NCBI GenBank assembly: GCA_946611595.1
Contig: CAMODY010000011.1
Span: 1 to 21,086, forward strand
Length of the DNA: 21,086 bases
Source: an uncultured Clostridia bacterium
GTDB lineage: Bacteria > Bacillota > Clostridia > Lachnospirales > Lachnospiraceae
Reading direction: 5' to 3'
Part shown: one piece after another, positions 14,353 through 20,700 of the stretch
How positions within the stretch are numbered: the first letter of the stretch is position 1
Layout: each line of letters opens with the position of its first letter
Program-made: the position numbers and the translations under genes
Notes under the pieces: generated by a model
What the model was told of the DNA's origin: nothing
The model's database searches: none
What the model saw: the letters and a program-made list of their open reading frames with translations, nothing else

Positions 14353-14396
14353 TACAAAAGCAGAAGAGTGCCAGTGGCACTCTTCTGTTTTTGTAT
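14352..14396 (+). terminator. Strong terminator after tRNA-Leu
   Basis: CAGAAGAGTGCC (14361-14372), loop AGT, GGCACTCTTCTG (14376-14387), then TTTTT (14388-14392). The flanks AAAAG/TTTTT and TAC/GTA also pair, so the stem can extend to about 21 pairs. Symmetry suggests it could work on both strands. Confidence 0.9.
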
Positions 14397-14407
14397 ATGT
14401 TCAGAGT

Positions 14408-14497
14408 CAGGACTTGAACAAGGAGCAAAGGAGTTTCGAAAGAAACGACTGCGCAACGGTGCCCTGAAAGGCGGCAAAGCCGCCGGCGGAAGTCCTG
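14408..14497 (+). ncRNA. Candidate structured element downstream of tRNA-Leu
   Basis: CAGGACTT (14408-14415) pairs with AAGTCCTG (14490-14497) to close a 90-base unit holding three small hairpins: GTTTC-GAAA-GAAAC (14433-14446), GCGC-AACG-GTGC (14451-14462, one G-U), and GGCGGC-AAA-GCCGCC (14470-14484). The layout is cloverleaf-like. The left arm CAGGACTTGAAC is the reverse complement of the tRNA T-arm bases 14332-14343 and the right arm is a direct copy. No promoter was recognised. It may be an RNA, an insertion remnant or a repeat family. Confidence 0.4.
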
Positions 14498-14504
14498 TCG
14501 CCCG
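14490..14504 (+). repeat. Direct repeat, copy 2 (tRNA 3' end remnant)
   Basis: Exact 15-base copy of tRNA-Leu positions 14336-14350. The bases before it (CGCCGGCGG) do not match the rest of the tRNA, so this is not simply a second tRNA gene with a short deletion. Confidence 0.85.
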
Positions 14505-14509
14505 GAAAC

Positions 14510-14534
14510 TTCATGCTAAAGAATGAATTTTTTT
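14510..14534 (+). terminator. Weak hairpin with T tract before the prfB promoter
   Basis: TTCAT (14510-14514) pairs with ATGAA (14523-14527), followed by seven T's (14528-14534). The stem is only 5 pairs. It could end a transcript of the element at 14408-14504. The rest of 14505-14535 shows nothing else. Confidence 0.3.
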
Positions 14535-14535
14535 C

Positions 14536-14564
14536 TTTATAAATAAGTAAAGATAGTTTATAAT
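14536..14564 (+). promoter_or_regulatory. Predicted promoter of the prfB operon
   Basis: TTTATA (14536-14541), 17-base spacer, perfect TATAAT (14559-14564). The start point would be at about 14570-14572, only 2-4 bases before the prfB ATG. Confidence 0.6.
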
Positions 14565-14573
14565 CAAGCAGTT

Positions 14574-15686
14574 ATGGTACTACTTGATCAAATCAAATAC
14601 GAATTAGGACAATATAAAGAGCCCATGGAAGACTTGGGCAAGGCATTAGCGCGCGAAGAAAAAGAGGCCAGAATCGCAGAGATTGAAGGCTTAATGAATG
14701 AGCCTGGTTTCTGGGAGGATTCAAAAAACAGTGCATCTTTGATGAAAGAAATGAAGAGCCTCAAGGGAGAAATCGAACGCTTTGATAAGATCAATGCATC
14801 GTTTGAAGATCTGAACACGCTGCTTCAGATGGCGGAAGAGGAAAACGATGAGGATTTAGCTCAGGAAGTGGAAGATGAGTTTACTGCGTTTAAATCCGCT
14901 TACGAAGATTATCGCGTTTCCACTCTGCTTTCCGGAGAGTTTGATAATCTCGATGCGATCCTTTCCCTGAATGCCGGAGCCGGTGGAACAGAAAGCTGTG
15001 ACTGGGCAAGTATGCTTTACCGTATGTACTGCCGCTGGGCAGAGCGTCATGGCTTCAAGTATGAAGTGCTTGACTACCGTGAAGGCGAGGAAGCAGGCAT
15101 CAAATCTGTTACGATCCAAATTACCGGAGAGAATGCCTACGGTATGCTTAAGAGTGAAAAAGGCGTGCATCGTCTCGTACGTATCAGTCCGTTCAATGCA
15201 GCAGGCAAACGTCAGACCAGTTTCGTAAGCTGTGATGTAATGCCGGATATTGAAGAGGACTTAGATATTGAGATCGCTGATGATGATATCCGTATCGATA
15301 CTTACAGGAGTTCCGGCGCCGGCGGACAGCATATCAATAAAACGAGTTCTGCAATCCGTATTACACATATCCCGACTGGTATCGTTGTACAGTGCCAGAA
15401 CGAGCGAAGCCAGTTCCAAAATAAAGATAAAGCAATGCAGATGCTGAAAAGTCAGCTGTATTTAAGAAAAAAAGAAGAGCAGGCTCAGGCCATGGCAGAT
15501 ATCCGCGGAGAAGTTACGGATATCGGATGGGGTAATCAGATCCGCTCATATGTCATGCAGCCATACACCCTGGTGAAAGACACAAGAACCGGCTGCGAAG
15601 TAGGTAATGTCGGCGCAGTTCTTGATGGAGACATTGACGCATTCATTAATGAATACCTCAAATGGATCAACAAGAACGCAAAGTAG
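14574..15686 (+). CDS. prfB: Peptide chain release factor 2, without programmed frameshift
   Basis: RF2 ends translation at UAA and UGA by releasing the peptide from the ribosome. The 370-residue protein has the RF2 stop-recognition tripeptide SPF (in RLVRISPFNAAGKRQ) and the catalytic GGQ (in SSGAGGQHINKTSSA). Most bacterial prfB genes carry an in-frame UGA and a +1 frameshift near codon 25; here the frame runs through (LGKALAREEKEARIAEIE) with no CTTTGA site and no TGA. The ATG at 14574 agrees with the family N-terminus (LDQIKYELGQY), but there is no Shine-Dalgarno site and the promoter -10 ends 9 bases before it. The stop codon is TAG, read by RF1 only. hom follows after 21 bases. Confidence 0.95.
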   Translation: MVLLDQIKYELGQYKEPMEDLGKALAREEKEARIAEIEGLMNEPGFWEDSKNSASLMKEMKSLKGEIERFDKINASFEDLNTLLQMAEEENDEDLAQEVEDEFTAFKSAYEDYRVSTLLSGEFDNLDAILSLNAGAGGTESCDWASMLYRMYCRWAERHGFKYEVLDYREGEEAGIKSVTIQITGENAYGMLKSEKGVHRLVRISPFNAAGKRQTSFVSCDVMPDIEEDLDIEIADDDIRIDTYRSSGAGGQHINKTSSAIRITHIPTGIVVQCQNERSQFQNKDKAMQMLKSQLYLRKKEEQAQAMADIRGEVTDIGWGNQIRSYVMQPYTLVKDTRTGCEVGNVGAVLDGDIDAFINEYLKWINKNAK

Positions 15687-15707
15687 AACAAGAAAGAGGG
15701 ACAAAAA

Positions 15708-16910
15708 ATGATCAATATTGCAGTATTAGGATACGGCACGATCGGCTCAGGTGTTGTAGAAGCACTGGATATCAACCAGGATGTAATTAAAGAGCATGCA
15801 GGCCAGGAAATCAACGTAAAATATGTTTTAGACCTTCGTGACTTTCCGGGATCCCCGATCGAGTCCAAACTGGTTCATGACTACAGCGTTATCGTAAATG
15901 ATCCGGAAGTAGATATTATCGTTGAAGTAATGGGTGGAACACATCCGGCTTATGAATTTGCAAAAGAAGCGCTTGAAAAAGGAAAGAGCGTCTGCACTTC
16001 CAATAAAGCTCTTGTTGCAGAATATGGTCCGGAACTGATCGCTCTTGCAAGAGAGAAAAGCTTAAACTTCCTCTTTGAGGCAAGCGTTGGCGGCGGTATC
16101 CCGATCATCCGTCCGATCTTAAGATCCTTAAACGTAGATACAATTCACCACATCACAGGTATCTTAAACGGAACAACAAACTTCATCTTAACGAAGATGT
16201 ATGAAGAGGGCAGCACTTATGAAGAGACCTTAAAAGAAGCACAGGCATTAGGTTATGCCGAAGCAGATCCGACAGCTGACGTTGATGGTTTCGATGCTGC
16301 AAGAAAGATTGCGATCCTCTCCAGTCTGATCTATGGAAAGAATGTAGACTTCAATCAGATCACGACAGAAGGTATCCGCAATATCACAGATATTGATATG
16401 AAATATGCAAAAGCACTTGGAAAGAAGATCAAACTGCTTGGTATTACCTACAATATTGATGGCAAGATCTATTCCGAAGTTGCTCCGCATATGATTGATA
16501 AAAAACATATGCTTTACATGGTCGACGATGTTATGAACGGCATCGAAACTCACGGAAACCTTCTGGGCGATACCATGTTCTACGGAGCAGGAGCCGGAAA
16601 ACTTCCAACCGCATCCGCAGTTGTTTCCGATATCATCGATGAAGTAAAGCACCTCCATGTGAACATCCCGATCAAATGGGATGCGGAACCTGCAAAACTT
16701 GAAGATCATAAAACCCACTGGAGCAAGTTCTTTGTCCGCGTGGACGCAGATTGCGAAGAAATGAAAACAGCATTTAAGATCGAGCAGCTCTTAACACTGG
16801 AAGATCATCCGGATGAATATGCAATCGTTACAGAAGAAATGACCTTTGCTGAGTTCGATGAGAAGATCAAAGGCTGTGATCATATCCGCAATATCATTCA
16901 GGTAAAATAA
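15708..16910 (+). CDS. hom: Homoserine dehydrogenase
   Basis: Reduces aspartate semialdehyde to homoserine with NAD(P)H, the branch step toward threonine and methionine. The 400-residue cytoplasmic protein has the Rossmann motif GYGTIG at 8-13, then VCTSNKALVAEYG, FEASVGGGIPIIRP, GILNGTTNFIL and YAEADPTADVDGFDAARK, the usual order of catalytic and substrate segments. GAGAGKLPTASAVVSD closes the core. The C-terminal 80 residues are a short ACT-like region; the protein is about 30 residues shorter than the common 430-residue form, so feedback control by threonine may be weaker (inference). GAGGG lies about 7 bases before the ATG. It sits between prfB and lysC with no terminator on either side. 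Confidence 0.95.
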   Translation: MINIAVLGYGTIGSGVVEALDINQDVIKEHAGQEINVKYVLDLRDFPGSPIESKLVHDYSVIVNDPEVDIIVEVMGGTHPAYEFAKEALEKGKSVCTSNKALVAEYGPELIALAREKSLNFLFEASVGGGIPIIRPILRSLNVDTIHHITGILNGTTNFILTKMYEEGSTYEETLKEAQALGYAEADPTADVDGFDAARKIAILSSLIYGKNVDFNQITTEGIRNITDIDMKYAKALGKKIKLLGITYNIDGKIYSEVAPHMIDKKHMLYMVDDVMNGIETHGNLLGDTMFYGAGAGKLPTASAVVSDIIDEVKHLHVNIPIKWDAEPAKLEDHKTHWSKFFVRVDADCEEMKTAFKIEQLLTLEDHPDEYAIVTEEMTFAEFDEKIKGCDHIRNIIQVK

Positions 16911-16944
16911 CAACAAAAGAAAAAATAGAAAGCAGGAAAAACTT

Positions 16945-18153
16945 ATGTTGATCGTAAAGAAATTCGGAGGCACATCTGTCGGCGATCCGGATCGCATCCG
17001 GAACGTAGCAAGACGTTGTGTCGAAGAGTACAAAAAAGGAAATGATGTTGTTGTCGTTCTTTCTGCAATGGGCGATACGACTGACGATCTTTTAGAGCTG
17101 GCTTCCAAGATTTCATCAAAGCCTTCTAAGAGAGAACTCGACATGCTGATGAGCACAGGCGAGCAGGTCAGTGTCAGCCTTTGCGCTATGGCGATCATGG
17201 AGATGGGCTATCCGGCAATCTCCCTGAATGCGTTCCAGGTAGCAATGCATACGACAAAGGTTTATGGAAATGCACGTCTTCGCAAAATTGACAGAGACAG
17301 GATCCTTACAGAACTGGATAACAAGAAGATCGTTCTTGTTACAGGCTTCCAGGGTGTGAATAAGTATGATGATGTTACGACTTTAGGCCGTGGCGGTTCT
17401 GATACAACAGCGGTTGCTTTGGCAGCAGCTCTTCATGCAGACGCATGTGAGATCTACACAGATGTAGACGGTGTATATACCTGCGATCCGCGTGTCGTAC
17501 CGAACGCAAAGAAATTAGATGAGATCACTTATGATGAAATGTTAGACCTTGCCTCACTTGGAGCACAGGTGCTTCATAACAGAAGTGTCGGCATGGCAAA
17601 GAAATACGGAGTGGAACTGGTTGTACGTTCATCCTTAACGGATGCACCGGGAACCGTTGTGAAGGAGGATTTAACTGTGGAAAAAAGATTAGTTAGCGGT
17701 GTTGCAATCGATAAGAGCCCTGCAAGAATTTCCCTGATCGGACTGAAAGACGTTCCGGGAACAGCTTTTAATGTATTTAACGTTCTTGGAAAGAAGAATA
17801 TTGTTGTTGATATTATTTTACAGTCTATCGGACGTGATGGCACAAAAGACATCTCCTTCACTGTAGATTCCAAGGATCTTGACGAAGCGCTTAAGACTCT
17901 GGAAGAAGCAAAAGGCAAGATTGGCTTTGAGGCAATTACTCATGAAGACAATGTTGCAAAGGTTTCCATCGTTGGTGCCGGAATGATGACAGACTCTGGT
18001 GTTGCAAGCCGTATGTTTGAAGCAATCTACAATGCAGGAATCAACATCAAGATGATCTCTACCAGTGAGATCCGCATTACCGTTCTGGTAGATGAAGACG
18101 AAGCAGACCGCGCAGCAAGAGCTGTACACGATGCTTTTAATGCAGAAGACTAA
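16945..18153 (+). CDS. lysC: Aspartokinase, alpha chain
   Basis: Phosphorylates aspartate in the first step to lysine, threonine and methionine. The 402-residue protein has KKFGGTSV at 5-12, then MSTGEQVS, TTLGRGGSDTTAVALAAAL and YTDVDGVYTCDPR in the kinase domain (about 1-240). Two ACT domains (about 260-402) follow, with SGVAIDKSPARISLIG and VAKVSIVGAGMMTDSGVAS; these normally bind lysine or threonine for feedback control. Length and layout match the B. subtilis AKII type, including an internal start for a beta chain (separate entry). AGGA lies about 8 bases before the ATG. The 34-base gap after hom is too short for a lysine riboswitch, so control is probably allosteric and operon-level. 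Confidence 0.95.
   Translation: MLIVKKFGGTSVGDPDRIRNVARRCVEEYKKGNDVVVVLSAMGDTTDDLLELASKISSKPSKRELDMLMSTGEQVSVSLCAMAIMEMGYPAISLNAFQVAMHTTKVYGNARLRKIDRDRILTELDNKKIVLVTGFQGVNKYDDVTTLGRGGSDTTAVALAAALHADACEIYTDVDGVYTCDPRVVPNAKKLDEITYDEMLDLASLGAQVLHNRSVGMAKKYGVELVVRSSLTDAPGTVVKEDLTVEKRLVSGVAIDKSPARISLIGLKDVPGTAFNVFNVLGKKNIVVDIILQSIGRDGTKDISFTVDSKDLDEALKTLEEAKGKIGFEAITHEDNVAKVSIVGAGMMTDSGVASRMFEAIYNAGINIKMISTSEIRITVLVDEDEADRAARAVHDAFNAED
17677..18153 (+). CDS. Aspartokinase beta chain from an internal in-frame start in lysC
   Basis: Inside lysC a strong ribosome site AAGGAGG (17662-17668) lies 8 bases before GTG at 17677-17679, which is Val245 in the lysC frame. Starting there gives a 158-residue protein made of the two ACT domains, close in size to the beta subunit made the same way from B. 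subtilis lysC (AKII alpha2beta2). This ribosome site is better than the one for the full-length protein. The site is seen directly; production of the chain is inferred. Confidence 0.65.
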   Translation: MEKRLVSGVAIDKSPARISLIGLKDVPGTAFNVFNVLGKKNIVVDIILQSIGRDGTKDISFTVDSKDLDEALKTLEEAKGKIGFEAITHEDNVAKVSIVGAGMMTDSGVASRMFEAIYNAGINIKMISTSEIRITVLVDEDEADRAARAVHDAFNAED

Positions 18154-18154
18154 T

Positions 18155-18574
18155 ATGGTTTTTGAATCACAGACAGAAAAAGACACATACGAACTGGGTG
18201 TGAAAACAGGGAAAGCGTCAAAACCCGGAGATATCTACTGTTTAAGTGGTGATCTTGGAACCGGCAAAACTGTTTTCACCTCAGGTTTTGCAAAGGGGCT
18301 CGGTATAGAGACCCCTATTTGCTCTCCGACCTTTACGATCCTTCAGACCTATGAAGAAGGAAGACTCCCGCTGTATCACTTTGATGTGTACCGCATTGCA
18401 GATCCGGATGAAATGTTTGAGATCGGTTTTGATGAGTATGCTTTCGGTCAGGGTGTCTGTATGATCGAGTGGGGAGAGCAGATCAAAGAGATCCTTCCGG
18501 AAAATACGAAATATATTACGATTGAAAAGGATCTGGAGAAAGGATTCGACTATCGAAAAATCACGATTGAGTAA
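18155..18574 (+). CDS. tsaE: tRNA threonylcarbamoyladenosine biosynthesis ATPase TsaE
   Basis: P-loop ATPase that, with TsaB and TsaD, transfers the threonylcarbamoyl group to A37 of ANN-reading tRNAs. The 139-residue protein has Walker A GDLGTGKT at 32-39, then SPTFTILQTYEEG, YHFDVYRI and the family EWGEQ motif. The open frame reaches back into lysC, but the ATG at 18155 fits the family N-terminus and comes one base after the lysC stop (TAA-T-ATG), so translation is probably coupled. Its own ribosome site is weak (AGAAGA inside the lysC end). Confidence 0.93.
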   Translation: MVFESQTEKDTYELGVKTGKASKPGDIYCLSGDLGTGKTVFTSGFAKGLGIETPICSPTFTILQTYEEGRLPLYHFDVYRIADPDEMFEIGFDEYAFGQGVCMIEWGEQIKEILPENTKYITIEKDLEKGFDYRKITIE

Positions 18575-18583
18575 GGACTGACT

Positions 18584-19330
18584 ATGAGTATTCGAATTTT
18601 AGGAATTGAAACATCAGGCCCTTTAGCTTCTGTCGCTCTTTTAAAAGACGGAGAAGTGCAGGGGATGAAAGTCGGCGAGTTTAAGGTGACGCATTCCGAA
18701 ACCTTAATGCCGATGATCGATGAACTGGTCAAAGAAACAGGCATGAAACTGGAAAGCCTTGATGCAATTGCCGTTAGTGCAGGCCCCGGATCTTTTACCG
18801 GACTTCGCATTGGAAGTGCAACTGCAAAAGGACTTGGCATGGCGCTTAATAAACCGCTCATCCATATCCCGACGCTTCATGGAATGGCGTATAACCTGCT
18901 TGGACATTCCGGCTTTATCGTTCCGATGATCGATGCGAGAAGAGGCACTGTTTATACAGGCATCTTTACCTTTGTCCTGCGTGCGGATAATACGATCGAT
19001 TTTGAGGTCTTTCAGGATACCTGCGTAATGTCGATTGAAGAACTGATGGAGCGTCTCGAACTCCTTACCAGTTTAGACGGAAATCCGCCACCGGTTGTTT
19101 TCTTAGGAGATGGCCTTTTTGAATATCATGAGAAGATTGATAAACTGGCAACTTTTGATTATCAGTATGCGCCGGATGAGGCAATGATCCAGCGTGCAGA
19201 TACTGTGGCGCTTTTAGGACAACTTTTCTTCTATCATGGAATGACCGTGCCGGCTGATCAGGAAGCACCGGATTATCTGCAGAAAAGCCAGGCAGAAAGA
19301 GTCAAAGAAGAAAACGACAGTAAAGAGTAA
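18584..19330 (+). CDS. tsaB: tRNA threonylcarbamoyladenosine biosynthesis protein TsaB
   Basis: Inactive-type ASKHA-fold partner of TsaD in t6A synthesis. The 248-residue protein starts RILGIETSGPLASVALL, has THSETLMPMID, then GPGSFTGLRIG at 67-77, the most diagnostic TsaB segment, and VPMIDARRGTVY further on. AAGGA overlaps the tsaE stop and lies 6 bases before the ATG, pointing to coupled translation. The last 20 residues are charged and variable. Order tsaE-tsaB-rimI is the common bacterial arrangement. Confidence 0.94.
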   Translation: MSIRILGIETSGPLASVALLKDGEVQGMKVGEFKVTHSETLMPMIDELVKETGMKLESLDAIAVSAGPGSFTGLRIGSATAKGLGMALNKPLIHIPTLHGMAYNLLGHSGFIVPMIDARRGTVYTGIFTFVLRADNTIDFEVFQDTCVMSIEELMERLELLTSLDGNPPPVVFLGDGLFEYHEKIDKLATFDYQYAPDEAMIQRADTVALLGQLFFYHGMTVPADQEAPDYLQKSQAERVKEENDSKE

Positions 19331-19339
19331 AAAAGCCGG

Positions 19340-19780
19340 ATGGAGATTGGATATTACGAATTAACTTATGATGACATTGCAAAAGTCTCGGAAATGGAAC
19401 GGGAATTTTTCTCAACACCATGGAGTGAGGCAAGCATTGCGCATTATATGGAAGCCGGAAATACGATCTTTGTTGTGGCAAGATGCGGTGAAGAGACCAT
19501 CGGCTATGCGGCAGTTATGTGTGTGCTTGATGAGGGCAATCTTGTGAGTATCGGCGTACATAATGATTTTCGCGAGATGGGGATTGCTTCCGAATTACTT
19601 GATATTGTTTATGATATGGCGCATGAGCGCGGCGTGACCTCAATCAATCTCGAGGTGCGTACCAGCAACGAAGCCGCCATCGCATTATATGAAAAACATG
19701 GATTTGTGCAGAATGGAAGACGGAAAGATTTTTACCGTGATCCGAAAGAAGATGCACTGTTGTACATAAAGGAACTGTAA
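19340..19780 (+). CDS. rimI: Ribosomal protein bS18 N-alpha-acetyltransferase family (GNAT)
   Basis: GNAT acetyltransferase of 146 residues, RimI type, which in E. coli acetylates the N-terminal Ala of ribosomal protein S18. It shows FFSTPWSEASI, the acetyl-CoA loop region in VHNDFREMGIASELL (the usual RxxG[IV][AG] appears as REMGIA), INLEVRTSNEAAIALYEKHGF and RKDFYRDPKEDALLY. The start has a poor ribosome site; the 9-base gap after tsaB suggests coupling. The substrate in Firmicutes is less certain than in E. coli. Confidence 0.9.
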   Translation: MEIGYYELTYDDIAKVSEMEREFFSTPWSEASIAHYMEAGNTIFVVARCGEETIGYAAVMCVLDEGNLVSIGVHNDFREMGIASELLDIVYDMAHERGVTSINLEVRTSNEAAIALYEKHGFVQNGRRKDFYRDPKEDALLYIKEL

Positions 19781-20692
19781 ATGTTAGACCTTTGTTTACT
19801 TGGAACAGGAGGAATGATGCCACTTCCACGCCGCCATCTGACGGCGCTCATGGCACGTTATAATGGATCTTCGATTCTGATCGACTGCGGCGAAGGCACA
19901 CAGATCGCGATCAAAGAAAAAGGTTGGCCTTTTAAACCGATCGATCTGATCCTGTTTACGCATTATCACGGAGATCATATCGGAGGGCTTCCAGGCCTCC
20001 TTCTTACCATGGGAAATTCAGACCGCACAGAAACCTTGAATATGGTTGGCCCGAAGGGTCTTAAAAAGGTCGTAGATTCCTTAAGAGTGATCGCTCCGGA
20101 ACTTCCGTTTCCGATCAACTACATCGAACTTGAAGATGATTTTGAAGAACTCTGGTTCGGCGATTACCGGATCGAAGCGTTCAAGGTCCAGCACCGGGTG
20201 ACCTGCTATGGATACAGCATCTTAGTAGACCGCGCCGGGAAGTTTGATCTGGAGCGTGCGAAGGCGTTAAATCTTCCGGTCCAGATGTGGGGAAAACTCC
20301 AAAATGGAGAAGAAGTAGAGTATGAAGGAAAACTCTACACGCCAGACATGGTAATGGGTCCTGCAAGAAAAGGACTGAAGGTTACCTATTGTACCGATAC
20401 CCGACCGATCCCGCGGATCGCAGAAGCAGCAAAAGACGCAGATCTTTTCATCTGCGAAGGGATGTACGGGGAGAAAGAGAAACAGGAAGATGCGGAAAAG
20501 AAAAAGCATATGACCTTTTATGAAGCCGCTGCTCTTGGAGCAAAGGCTCAGCCAAAGGAAATGTGGCTTACGCATTACAGTCCGTCCCTTGTCCATCCTG
20601 CCCAGTATATGGATGATGTGCATGAGATCTTTGACCGCGTCTATTACGGCAAAGACTTAAAGAGTAGAGAACTAAATTTTGAAGAAGACTAA
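19781..20692 (+). CDS. rnz: Ribonuclease Z (tRNA 3' endonuclease)
   Basis: Zinc metallo-beta-lactamase enzyme that cuts the 3' trailer of tRNA precursors lacking CCA. The 303-residue protein has LLGTGG at 6-11, DCGEGTQ at 35-41, the metal motif HYHGDH at 61-66, then VQHRVTCYGY, YCTDTRPI and LTHYSP, which supply the other metal ligands in order. Its ATG follows the rimI stop with no gap, and AAGGA inside the rimI end lies 7 bases upstream, so the two are translationally coupled. It sits among t6A genes, and the tRNA-Leu in this window has no encoded CCA and would be a substrate. Confidence 0.93.
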   Translation: MLDLCLLGTGGMMPLPRRHLTALMARYNGSSILIDCGEGTQIAIKEKGWPFKPIDLILFTHYHGDHIGGLPGLLLTMGNSDRTETLNMVGPKGLKKVVDSLRVIAPELPFPINYIELEDDFEELWFGDYRIEAFKVQHRVTCYGYSILVDRAGKFDLERAKALNLPVQMWGKLQNGEEVEYEGKLYTPDMVMGPARKGLKVTYCTDTRPIPRIAEAAKDADLFICEGMYGEKEKQEDAEKKKHMTFYEAAALGAKAQPKEMWLTHYSPSLVHPAQYMDDVHEIFDRVYYGKDLKSRELNFEED

Positions 20693-20700
20693 AGAGAAAC

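Noticed and set aside
14336..14504. Integrated prophage or genomic island at tRNA-Leu
   Set aside because: The direct repeats look like attachment sites, but only 139 bases lie between them and no integrase is in the window. At most it is a remnant or miniature element.
14278..14526. 82-residue open frame beginning MAELADALDLGSSTSG across tRNA-Leu
   Set aside because: Its first half is the translated tRNA gene, a well-known false call, and it crosses a strong terminator. No ribosome site fits. Its basic second half is mentioned only as a parallel to the tyrT Tpr peptide.
14574..14660. Programmed +1 frameshift in prfB
   Set aside because: I looked for the CTT-TGA slip site and an in-frame stop near codons 20-30. 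None is present and the family sequence runs through without a break.
16248..16718. 156-residue antisense frame under hom
   Set aside because: No recognisable domain, and hom is complete and strongly supported on the plus strand.
16911..16944. Lysine riboswitch or threonine leader before lysC
   Set aside because: The gaps before hom (21 bases) and lysC (34 bases) are too short for any known leader RNA of this kind.
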